Positions 1 to 5,084 of a DNA stretch of 5,084 nucleotides are shown piece by piece. Both the position numbers and the translations under genes were made by a program. Origin of the DNA: an uncultured Bacteroidota bacterium (lineage in GTDB: Bacteria; Bacteroidota; Bacteroidia; Bacteroidales; SZUA-534); NCBI GenBank assembly GCA_937885735.1, contig CALABN010000051.1, forward strand, positions 1 to 5,084, read 5' to 3'. The notes beneath the pieces are model-generated. The model ran no database searches. It saw nothing but the letters and a program-made list of their open reading frames with translations, and had not been told where the DNA came from. The first letter of the stretch is position 1. The number at the start of each line of letters is the position of its first letter.

Positions 1-194
1 TATATCTTATTGATTTGTTGAAAAAAACAACAAAACAAAACATTGTGGTTCCAGAATCTGCATTGGTTGATTTGAAGGAAGCCATAATTTTCGCATTTTT
101 GGGCGTTCTTCGCATAAGCGGAGAGTCAAACTGCCTTAAGTCAGTCACTGGCGCGCAACGCGACAACATTGGCGGGGCAGTGTATTTGGACTGA
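1..194 (+). CDS. anmK: Anhydro-N-acetylmuramic acid kinase, C-terminal fragment (5' end outside window)
   Basis: The reading frame is open from position 3 and ends at TGA 192-194, giving the last 63 residues of a protein whose start lies outside the window. Near the C-terminus it shows NCLKSVTGA, matching the conserved (L)PSVTGA element that ends AnmK proteins. This is preceded by LVDLKEAIIFAFLGVLR, which fits the conserved helix with an Ala/Gly-rich 'EA.aFA.L' core. AnmK is a cytoplasmic sugar kinase that hydrolyses and phosphorylates 1,6-anhydro-MurNAc to MurNAc-6-phosphate in peptidoglycan recycling. The ATP-binding and catalytic residues lie upstream and cannot be checked. The frame has no start codon in the window. 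The assignment rests on recalled family motifs, so it is probable rather than proven. Confidence 0.83.
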   Translation, partial: YLIDLLKKTTKQNIVVPESALVDLKEAIIFAFLGVLRISGESNCLKSVTGAQRDNIGGAVYLD

Positions 195-206
195 TGTCAA
201 ACTTAA

Positions 207-227
207 GGTGAGTTCTATAAATTCACC
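207..227. repeat. Small stem-loop downstream of anmK
   Basis: Arms 207-214 (GGTGAGTT) and 220-227 (AATTCACC) can pair over 8 bp with one G-U pair, around a 5-base loop. It lies 12 bases after the anmK stop and could help end or stabilise that transcript. No T-run follows on the plus strand, so it is not a convincing intrinsic terminator. Confidence 0.3.
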
Positions 228-309
228 GTTAAATAAAAATATAACAAAATGGGTTATATGAACTTTTCGGCGCTTTTTGGTTCGTTATCTTTATGGGTGT
301 CAGTAGTCA

Positions 310-325
310 ACAGTGCCCGCACTGT
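310..325. repeat. Perfect 6-bp inverted repeat in the intergenic region
   Basis: ACAGTG at 310-315 and CACTGT at 320-325 are perfect reverse complements separated by CCCG. The element sits about 86 bases upstream of the C69 dipeptidase start. It could be an RNA hairpin in the leader or a small operator. The rest of 195-411 is AT-rich and I see no clear Bacteroidetes-type promoter (TTTG / TAnnTTTG with normal spacing). Confidence 0.3.
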
Positions 326-411
326 ATCCTTCTTCCGTCCATAAATCTACTTGTTAAAAATTCAAAAAACACTCGAAATTAATTTGTAGAACCCACATTA
401 AATTATTAGAT

Positions 412-2169
412 ATGAAACCATTAAAGACATTATTAACGGTTGCAATGTCGGTTGTTGCTTGTCACACCGATGCCTGCACAAATTTTCTGGTAACGCCTGG
501 CGCATCTGCCGACGGTTCGTCTATAGTCTGCTATTCGGCTGATTCACACGTACTTTATGGCGAGTTGTACCATTGGCCCGCAATGACTTATCCTGCAGGC
601 ACAATGCTCGACGTTTACGATTGGGATTCTGGCAGATATATGGGACAGATAGAGCAAGCCGAAAAAACATACAATGTTATCGGCAATATGAATGAAAATC
701 AGGTGATTATAGGAGAAACAACTTATGGTGGCCGTGAGGAACTTTGGGGTGACACTACAGCCATTATGGACTATGGCAGTCTGATTTACATTACTTTGCA
801 ACGTGCCACTTCTGCTCGTGAGGCTGTAAAGATTATGGCGGAACTTGTTGCAAGATATGGTTACGCCAGCGAAGGCGAGTCATTCTCAATTGCCGACCCC
901 AATGAGGTTTGGATTATGGAAATGATAGGCAAGGGGCTTAATCTGCAAAAGACCAAAAACGGCTATGTTAACAAGGACAAGGGCGCTGTATGGGTTGCCC
1001 GCCAAATTCCAGACGGTTGTGTCTGCGCTCACGCCAATCAGGCTCGCATCACCACTTTCCCCTGGAACGATGACGCCTCGTCAATTTCATCGGAACAACT
1101 GGACCGCATTTTTGACAAGAAAATCACAACAGTTTATTCGGCTGATGTTATGGATTTTGCAAAGTCGAAAGGTTATATAAATGACAAGGTGAATAAATCA
1201 AATTTCAGTTTTTCAGATACATACGCGCCTGTCGACTTTGTCGGTGCACGTGCTTGCGAGATTCGTGTTTGGGCATTCTTCAACGATGTCGCCGACGGAA
1301 TGGAACAATATTGGGAATATGCCAAAGGTACTGGCATTGAGCACGATGCGGAGACAGGCTATGCAAGCAACAGAATGCCGTTGTGGATTGAGCCAAAGGC
1401 GAAGGTTTCGTTGTCGCAAATGATGCACAATATGCGCAACCATTTGGAAGGCACAGAGTTGGATATGTCGCAGGATGTCGGTGCTGGACCGTGGCATTGC
1501 CCTTATCGCTGGCGTCCAATGGATTGGGAGGTTGACGGCGTCCGTTATGTCAATGAGCGCACAACAGCAACCCAACAGACTGGATTCTCGTTTGTTGCAC
1601 AAAGCCGTGGCTGGCTTCCAAACAAGGTTGGCGGTTTGTTCTGGTTCGGTACTGATGATGCTGGTAGCACAGTCTATTGCCCAATGTACGCAAGTATGAC
1701 CAAAGTGCCTGAATGTATGGCTGTTGGCAATGGCTCGATAAACGATTTTTCGGAGACTTCGGCATTCTATGTGTTCAATCAAGTCTGCAATTTCGCCTAT
1801 ACCCGCTATGACTTGATTCACCCTGAAATTGAGGCCCGTCAGAATGAGTACGAAGGCAAATTCCAGGCTTATGTAAAAATGGTGGATAAGGGCGCATCTG
1901 AACTTGTTTCTGAAAATCAGGATTTGGCAGTAGAGTTCCTTACCGATTTCTCTTGCAATACGGCGGAAAAACTTGTCAGTGACTGGCGTGATTTTTATAA
2001 ATACCTGTTTGTTAGATATATGGACGGAAATGTAAAGCCCCCGCAAGCCGTTCCTGCAGGCTACAAGTACTATGCGCCGAAGGTTGAACAGCCTGGCTAC
2101 GATGAAAAGTGGCAACGCGCAGTTGTCAAGGATGCAGGCGAAAAATTGGCATTTCCTGCTGAAAATTAG
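412..2169 (+). CDS. Secreted C69-family (PepD-like) dipeptidase
   Basis: This is a complete 585-residue protein. Residues 1-21 look like a signal peptide: Lys at 2 and 5, then a hydrophobic core. They are followed directly by Cys22 in CTNFLVTPGASADGS. This matches the N-terminal motif of peptidase family C69 (N-terminal nucleophile hydrolases), where the cysteine becomes the catalytic N-terminal residue after processing. Further family-like blocks are SIADPNEVWIMEMIGKG (about 159-175), WVARQIPDG (194-202) and AHANQARI (206-213). The length fits Bacteroidetes members, which are larger than the roughly 470-residue Lactobacillus PepD enzymes. The expected role is cleavage of dipeptides in the periplasm or outside the cell; substrate preference cannot be read from sequence. 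The ATG at 412 has an AT-rich upstream region without a Shine-Dalgarno site, usual for Bacteroidetes. The next gene starts 6 bases after the stop, so the two are probably co-transcribed. Confidence 0.9.
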   Translation: MKPLKTLLTVAMSVVACHTDACTNFLVTPGASADGSSIVCYSADSHVLYGELYHWPAMTYPAGTMLDVYDWDSGRYMGQIEQAEKTYNVIGNMNENQVIIGETTYGGREELWGDTTAIMDYGSLIYITLQRATSAREAVKIMAELVARYGYASEGESFSIADPNEVWIMEMIGKGLNLQKTKNGYVNKDKGAVWVARQIPDGCVCAHANQARITTFPWNDDASSISSEQLDRIFDKKITTVYSADVMDFAKSKGYINDKVNKSNFSFSDTYAPVDFVGARACEIRVWAFFNDVADGMEQYWEYAKGTGIEHDAETGYASNRMPLWIEPKAKVSLSQMMHNMRNHLEGTELDMSQDVGAGPWHCPYRWRPMDWEVDGVRYVNERTTATQQTGFSFVAQSRGWLPNKVGGLFWFGTDDAGSTVYCPMYASMTKVPECMAVGNGSINDFSETSAFYVFNQVCNFAYTRYDLIHPEIEARQNEYEGKFQAYVKMVDKGASELVSENQDLAVEFLTDFSCNTAEKLVSDWRDFYKYLFVRYMDGNVKPPQAVPAGYKYYAPKVEQPGYDEKWQRAVVKDAGEKLAFPAEN

Positions 2170-2175
2170 TGGAAT

Positions 2176-3099
2176 ATGAAAAAATCGGTTCCATACATAT
2201 TGTTCATTGTCTTTTTGGCGTTGGTTGGAGGCCAGGATGCCTATGTGCGCTATCTGCGAAACCGCAAAGTGGCACCACGAAATTACACTGTTGTGTTGTC
2301 GGTTGATGCATTTAGGTTTGATTATCAAAATCTTGCCAATACGCCAATCCTTGATTCCATATCAAAAACGGGAGTGAGGGCAAAAGGGTTTCAGCCAGTG
2401 TTCCCGTCGCTTACGTTTGTGAATCATTACGCTATGGCAACGGGCCTTTATCCTGAAAACAACGGAATTGTGGCTAATAATTTTTGGGAACGTGGTACAA
2501 AACGTTCATTTTCAATGGGTGATAAGAAAACAACCACTTCGGATTATTTTTATGGTGGAGAGCCTGTTTGGGTGACAGCCGAATCACAAAAGGTGAAGTC
2601 GGCAACAAATTCGTGGGTTGGTTCCGATACCAGGCAAAAAGGCTACCGTCCGTCGAAATGGGAGAGTTACAATGCCGATGTGCCTTTCAAGGCAAGGATT
2701 GACAGTGTGATAAATTGGCTCAATGTGCCTTACGGCGAACGTCCGCATCTTGCAATGTGCTATATTGAGGAAACGGACAACACAGGGCATAGTTTTGGCC
2801 CCGATTCTGAAGAGATAAAGATTTCCATACAAAAGGTTGACAGCCTGATAGCATATTTTATGGCACGTCTTGACGAATTGAGTTTCCGTGACTCAATCAA
2901 TTTCATTGTGCTGTCCGATCACGGAATGGCGCCAATATCAGATGAAAAGGTCATAGACCTGACCACGGTTGTAAAGACAAGTTGGATTGACACTCTGATT
3001 AGTTCGCCAGCCATTTCATTTGCCTATTGCAAGAAGGATTGCGAGGATTTTCTTGAGTTTCATAGAATCAATCTCCTTTTCTTTTCAAAGTGTATTTAA
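2176..3099 (+). CDS. Nucleotide pyrophosphatase/phosphodiesterase (alkaline phosphatase superfamily), C-terminus lost at junction
   Basis: The open frame of 307 codons begins with an N-terminal hydrophobic segment (about residues 6-19) that acts as signal or anchor, so the enzyme domain is periplasmic. It shows the type I phosphodiesterase/NPP pattern: metal ligand Asp44 in LSVDAFR, probable nucleophile Thr80 in FPSLTFVNHYAMATGLYPEN, second metal site Asp201 and His205 in EETDNTGHSFGP, and Asp248-His249 in LSDHGM. These enzymes hydrolyse phosphodiester or pyrophosphate bonds of nucleotides or similar substrates. Bacteroidetes homologs run to about 400 residues or more and carry a last metal-binding His near the C-terminus. 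Here that part is missing. From about residue 283-290 (3022-3045) the sequence passes into foreign DNA, and the final residues, ending FFSKCI, are an antisense read of other genes. As drawn it should be inactive, although the native locus was probably intact. The start lies 6 bases after the dipeptidase stop, suggesting an operon. Confidence 0.85.
   Translation: MKKSVPYILFIVFLALVGGQDAYVRYLRNRKVAPRNYTVVLSVDAFRFDYQNLANTPILDSISKTGVRAKGFQPVFPSLTFVNHYAMATGLYPENNGIVANNFWERGTKRSFSMGDKKTTTSDYFYGGEPVWVTAESQKVKSATNSWVGSDTRQKGYRPSKWESYNADVPFKARIDSVINWLNVPYGERPHLAMCYIEETDNTGHSFGPDSEEIKISIQKVDSLIAYFMARLDELSFRDSINFIVLSDHGMAPISDEKVIDLTTVVKTSWIDTLISSPAISFAYCKKDCEDFLEFHRINLLFFSKCI
3016..3063 (-). pseudogene. 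5' fragment of an exported protein gene (signal peptide only)
   Basis: On the minus strand an ATG at 3063-3061 is preceded by AAAAGGAG (3073-3080) with a 9-base spacer. It encodes MKLKKILAILLAIGK and then a TGA at 3018-3016. The first 12 residues have the Lys-rich start and hydrophobic core of a Firmicutes signal peptide or lipoprotein leader. The last few codons and the stop probably belong to the DNA across the junction. It begins 32 bases after the preceding TadE-like gene, so it would have been the next gene in that operon. The function of the full protein cannot be inferred. Confidence 0.5.
3022..3048. other. Junction between Bacteroidales-like and Clostridia-like DNA
   Basis: The phosphodiesterase reading on the plus strand still looks family-like up to about SFAYCKKDCED (through about 3047). 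On the minus strand, a Firmicutes-style ribosome binding site and signal peptide (MKLKKILAILLA) read leftwards to about 3028 and then stop at 3016-3018. The break is therefore within roughly 3022-3048, and a stretch of up to about 20 bases may fit both sides. Gene direction, ribosome-binding-site style and protein families change here. No direct or inverted repeats, transposase or integrase mark it. Confidence 0.72.
3073..3080 (-). promoter_or_regulatory. Shine-Dalgarno site of the truncated exported protein gene
   Basis: AAAAGGAG on the minus strand lies 9 bases before the ATG at 3063. It is the main evidence that a real gene begins here and that the Clostridia-like segment reaches at least this far left. 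Confidence 0.6.
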
Positions 3100-3578
3100 T
3101 AGCTTTTAATGTTGTGCCTTGCCGTGAGTCTGACGTCTTCGGTTTTGATCGTGCGGGAATCGCCGAGGAAGGACAGGTAATATTCGATATTGCAAGTCAG
3201 GACATATTCGATGCTGTCATCGTGTCTGATGAAATCCAGCGAAATATCCGACACCTTGTAATTGTCGTTTTCCATATCCATCGTCGATTTTATCCCGTTT
3301 ACCACGATCTGTTTCAGTTCATTCTGATATACTCTGTCATCTGCAAGCAGTGAATAATACGATGCGAGGCTGCCCTCGCTCATCGCCGCGTAGGTGTCTT
3401 CCGAAATCCGAATGGACACATTCGCCAGTTCGTTCTTGATTTCGTTTCGGACATTCATCATGGTGATTTGCGAGGACATCCAGAGCATCAGACAGAGTAA
3501 AAGTTATCTTATATGTTGCCAAGCCAGTACAAAGCAGGCGGGAAAGATCACGTTTCCCCGTTCGTCGAGCCGCTTCAT
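3096..3578 (-). pseudogene. TadE-like membrane-anchored protein gene interrupted by an in-frame stop
   Basis: The start is well marked. ATG at 3578-3576 overlaps the TGA of the upstream gene by 4 bases (ATGA) and has GAGAGG (3587-3592) 8 bases upstream. The frame encodes MKRLDERGNVIFPACFVLAW, then QHIR, and meets TAA at 3506-3504 (codon 25). Without a frame change it then continues with a second hydrophobic stretch (LLLCLMLWMSSQ) and about 120 more residues to TAA at 3098-3096, 160 codons plus the final stop. The basic/acidic leader, ERGN before a hydrophobic segment, and the NVRNEIKNELANV helix resemble TadE-like minor pilins of clostridial conjugative elements. I do not recognise an exact family. 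Either a nonsense mutation or local sequence error broke it, or a shortened 130-residue product starts at ATG 3488-3486, which would lack most of the membrane segment and has no clear ribosome binding site. The charged QHIR within the would-be membrane segment suggests that the local sequence, not just one base, may be abnormal. Confidence 0.6.
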
Positions 3579-4015
3579 TTCCAGTACCTCTCGGATACGC
3601 CGCAGCATCGGGAATGCAGCGTTACGGGAATCCCGACAGAGCCGAGAAAGCTGCCGAGCTTACTCTGTGCCGTCACGGTCACATAAAAGGGAGTGCCGAG
3701 CTGGATTGCCTTATTGCATCCGCTTTTGGTGATAAATGCGGAATCCACCGTATAGACGATACTCTCCGTGTCGGGCAAGTCCTGCGTAAGATAGGCAAAC
3801 AGGTCTTCGGTGTCGTCGTCAACCTTTCCCGCCAGTTGAATCTGTCTTGTCAGTTGGTCGGCGGCGGTATCGAGCTTTTGTTTGGTCACGACAAGGGAGA
3901 GCGAATCCAGCATGAGCATCAGCGTCAGCACAACAATGAGGATATAGACGACAGCGGAGATATATCCCGCTTCTCCGCTGTCATCCATCATACACCTTTT
4001 TATTTTCTTCGTCAA
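3575..4015 (-). CDS. TadE-like / DUF4320-like protein with one N-terminal membrane segment
   Basis: This 146-residue protein has a short basic leader (KKIKR), then DDSGEAGYIS and one long hydrophobic segment (about residues 19-43). A Lys/Gln-rich helix (TKQKLDTAADQLTRQIQLAG) and a C-terminal domain of mixed beta character follow. This layout matches TadE/TadF-type pseudopilins and the DUF4320 family found in Firmicutes conjugative elements. The family name is from memory and not searched. The start used is TTG at 4015-4013, with AAAGGGG (4024-4030) 8 bases upstream. The alternative is ATG at 3988-3986 with AAAAAGG six bases upstream, which would shorten the leader by nine residues. It follows the 84-residue pilin-like gene by 52 bases, and its stop overlaps the next start by 4 bases, implying translational coupling. 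The likely location is the cytoplasmic membrane with the C-terminus outside. Confidence 0.72.
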   Translation of the reverse strand: MTKKIKRCMMDDSGEAGYISAVVYILIVVLTLMLMLDSLSLVVTKQKLDTAADQLTRQIQLAGKVDDDTEDLFAYLTQDLPDTESIVYTVDSAFITKSGCNKAIQLGTPFYVTVTAQSKLGSFLGSVGIPVTLHSRCCGVSERYWK

Positions 4016-4067
4016 AGGTGCTTCCCCTTTCCTGTGGTTTTGTCTTTATAGGGTATTCGCCCGGAAA

Positions 4068-4322
4068 TTAAGTCCCGCTGTAGGACCAAAGACCGGCGAT
4101 CTTCGTATTGAGAGTGGTTTCAATGTTGGTGCTGATGAAGGTGTAAATAATACCCATCAGAAGAACACCGACAACTACGGCGATGATGATACCGACCGTT
4201 TTGTCGATATAGAACTCACCGGCTTCGTTGGTGAGCGCGGACTTTGCCTTGCAGAACAGCTCGGTGGACTTGGCGGAGACGGCGGACTTGGCGTTGGTGA
4301 AGAAATTCTTGATCTTGTTCAT
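4068..4322 (-). CDS. Small pilin-like single-membrane-segment protein (DUF6133-like), copy 2
   Basis: This 84-residue protein has an amphipathic Ala/Lys/Ser-rich N-terminus (NAKSAVSAKS, then CKAKSALTNEAG). Next come GEFYIDKTVG, the hydrophobic core IIIAVVVGVLLMGIIYTFI, and a short polar tail ending in LWSYSGT. It is clearly paralogous to the 70-residue protein encoded just upstream: both have GEFY(V/I)DK followed by a nearly identical hydrophobic core. Small proteins of this type occur in clostridial integrative conjugative elements beside TadE-like genes; I recall them as DUF6133. A structural role, such as a pilin-like or membrane scaffold subunit, is inference. The ATG at 4322 is preceded by ACGAGGT about 7-8 bases upstream and by an unusually A/C-rich leader (about 4334-4360). 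Confidence 0.75.
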   Translation of the reverse strand: MNKIKNFFTNAKSAVSAKSTELFCKAKSALTNEAGEFYIDKTVGIIIAVVVGVLLMGIIYTFISTNIETTLNTKIAGLWSYSGT

Positions 4323-4367
4323 GTGATTACCTCGTTTTGTTTTGTTGTTTTTTTTGTTTTTGGGAAT

Positions 4368-4403
4368 AAAAAAGACGGATTCGTTTTTCTTACGAAATCC
4401 GTC
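4368..4403 (-). terminator. Intrinsic terminator between the two pilin-like paralogs
   Basis: On the minus strand, right after the TGA of the 70-residue gene, GACGGATTTCG (4403-4393) pairs with CGAATCCGTC (4383-4374). The stem has about 10 bp with one bulged T, a loop of about 9 bases, and is followed by a run of T (4373-4368). This is a classical rho-independent terminator. Since no obvious promoter lies between it and the next gene at 4322, it may act as a partial terminator that lowers expression of downstream genes. Confidence 0.82.
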
Positions 4404-4405
4404 CG

Positions 4406-4618
4406 TCAGGCGAATATTGCGGCAATTTTGTCTGCCAGTCCCGGCATGACTGTATCCTTGAACAGTCCGTACACCAGCGTGAGAAGCAATGCGCCGACAA
4501 CCACGGCAATGATCATGCCGATCACTTTATCGACGTAAAACTCGCCTCTTTGTTCAGACAAGGCGTCAAATATTCTTTCTTTGGTTCGGCGTAAATACGC
4601 CTTTTCTTGGATAAACAT
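4406..4618 (-). CDS. Small pilin-like single-membrane-segment protein (DUF6133-like), copy 1
   Basis: This 70-residue protein has a basic N-terminus (KAYLRRTKERIFDALSEQR), then GEFYVDKVIG, the hydrophobic core MIIAVVVGALLLTLVYGLF, and a short tail ending in DKIAAIFA. The ATG at 4618-4616 is chosen because AAAGGAG (4624-4630) lies 5 bases upstream. A longer open frame back to 4732 exists but would overlap parB and has no such support. It resembles DUF6133-type proteins of Firmicutes conjugative elements (recalled, not searched). The Gly-Glu before the hydrophobic core looks like a prepilin peptidase site, but the usual Glu at +5 is an Asp here. A major-subunit role in a pilus-like structure is therefore only a hypothesis. 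It starts 59 bases after the parB stop and is followed at once by a terminator. Confidence 0.78.
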   Translation of the reverse strand: MFIQEKAYLRRTKERIFDALSEQRGEFYVDKVIGMIIAVVVGALLLTLVYGLFKDTVMPGLADKIAAIFA

Positions 4619-4623
4619 ATTGG

Positions 4624-4630
4624 CTCCTTT
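4624..4630 (-). promoter_or_regulatory. Shine-Dalgarno site fixing the start of pilin-like copy 1
   Basis: AAAGGAG on the minus strand, 5 bases before the ATG at 4618. It decides between the 70-residue protein and a 108-codon frame that would begin inside parB. Confidence 0.7.
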
Positions 4631-4677
4631 CGTTTTCAGCGTGTGTTTGCTACAACCATATTTTTCATCACTCCCTT

Positions 4678-5084
4678 CTATCTTGCGTCGCGGCATTTGT
4701 CGGCGGCGCTTTTTTCTCTCGCCTTCTGCCATGTTTCGAGAAGCTTGAAGATAACATTGCGAACCGTTTCAGGCGGAGTATTCGCGGGAAAGAACTGCGC
4801 CAGCTCCTGCGTTTTGAATTTCACCGTCTCCACCTGATTCGGCTTGACCTCGGTCATGATCCGAAAGATCGTGTCCATGTCCAGCTTGCCCTCCTGACTG
4901 AGCTGCTTCATGCGGATCGCCTGTGCCAGTGAAGGCGTTGCGTCTTCGGATTCGATGGTTTCAAGCAGGTTGTGCTGTTCCTCCTCGGAAAGATAACTCA
5001 GTTCCACTGCGGGACGAAAGGCGATATTCTCCCGGTCAACCATTTCGAGAAGTTCGGGAACAAGCTCATTGAGACGGATATAAC
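4678..5084 (-). CDS. ParB/RepB/Spo0J-family partition protein, C-terminal fragment (start outside window)
   Basis: The frame is open to the right edge and ends at TAG 4680-4678, giving 134 visible residues. The first part, YIRLNELVPELLEMVDRENIAF followed by RPAVELSYLSEEEQ, matches the end of the KorB-like helix-turn-helix region of ParB proteins. Then come SEDATPSLAQAIRMKQLSQEGKL and a C-terminal tail with FFPANTPPETVRNVIFKLLETW, as in ParB homologs carried by Firmicutes conjugative elements. The ParB CTPase domain with its GERR motif and most of the DNA-binding domain lie beyond the window. The expected role is binding to centromere-like sites on the element, with a ParA partner, for partition or regulation. 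An ATG at 5043-5041 is internal to the conserved domain and is not the start. The gene sits upstream of the pilin-like genes on the same strand, placing those within a mobile element. Confidence 0.86.
   Translation of the reverse strand, partial: YIRLNELVPELLEMVDRENIAFRPAVELSYLSEEEQHNLLETIESEDATPSLAQAIRMKQLSQEGKLDMDTIFRIMTEVKPNQVETVKFKTQELAQFFPANTPPETVRNVIFKLLETWQKAREKSAADKCRDAR

Noticed and set aside
21..41. A/C-rich 21-base stretch that matches the reverse complement of 4334-4354
   Set aside because: The sequence is low complexity, at 21-41 it lies in the anmK coding frame, and neither copy is at the junction; most likely coincidence.
249..344. Small plus-strand open frame of 31 codons in the intergenic region
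   Set aside because: It has no ribosome binding site, no recognisable protein character and spans the palindrome at 310-325; probably chance.
1213..2328. Long minus-strand open frame of 371 codons opposite the C69 dipeptidase
   Set aside because: It lies antisense to a protein with clear family motifs, has an unlike-protein composition rich in Cys, His, Arg and Ile, and shows no domain or ribosome binding site.
3022..3048. Junction as a true insertion site (att site) of a conjugative element
   Set aside because: The Clostridia-like side is cut inside a gene after its signal peptide, not at an element end, and there is no integrase or repeat.
3090..3353. Plus-strand open frame of 87 codons
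   Set aside because: It is antisense to the interrupted TadE-like gene, whose frame is supported by context and protein character.
3337..3522. Minus-strand frame of 61 codons covering the premature stop, considered as the continuation after a frameshift
   Set aside because: Its protein (MATYKITFTLSDALDV, then a Cys/His/Arg-rich stretch) is unlike a TadE-like protein, and the original frame resumes sensibly after the TAA without any shift.
3614..4051. Plus-strand open frame of 145 codons
   Set aside because: It is antisense to the DUF4320-like gene, which has a membrane segment, a ribosome binding site and coupling to its neighbour.
1..5084. CRISPR array, tRNA or rRNA genes
   Set aside because: No regularly spaced repeats, cloverleaf-like segments or rRNA-like sequence were seen.

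Overview
The window looks like two unrelated pieces of bacterial DNA joined near position 3030-3045. Positions 1 to about 3040 are Bacteroidales-like. They carry plus-strand genes with AT-rich leaders, no strong Shine-Dalgarno sites, and protein families typical of gut Bacteroidetes. From about 3030 to 5084 the sequence is Clostridia-like (Firmicutes). There all genes lie on the minus strand, have purine-rich ribosome binding sites and encode proteins typical of integrative conjugative elements.

Left part: the window opens inside the 3' end of a probable anmK (anhydro-N-acetylmuramic acid kinase, last 63 residues, stop at 192-194). A 217-base intergenic stretch with two small inverted repeats follows. 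Next is a complete secreted C69-family dipeptidase (412-2169). Six bases later comes an alkaline-phosphatase-superfamily nucleotide pyrophosphatase/phosphodiesterase (from 2176), which loses its C-terminus, including one expected metal ligand, at the junction. AnmK and the peptidase suggest recycling of cell-wall and peptide material, but the link to the phosphodiesterase is only by position.

Right part, read from 5084 leftwards: the C-terminal 134 residues of a ParB-type protein; a 70-residue single-membrane-segment protein followed at once by an intrinsic terminator; an 84-residue paralog of it; a DUF4320-like, TadE-like protein of 146 residues; a second TadE-like gene that starts by a 4-base overlap but has an in-frame TAA at codon 25; and the first dozen codons of an exported protein that is cut by the junction. 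The small proteins share a Gly-Glu or Gly-Asn step just before, or at the start of, a hydrophobic segment, as in prepilin-like and TadE-like proteins. This suggests a Tad-like pilus or secretion module inside a conjugative element, here only partly visible.

The junction cuts genes on both sides and shows no attachment site, transposase or element end. A metagenomic assembly chimera is the simplest explanation. I do not see a complete undescribed system; the pilin-like cluster is the most interesting part.
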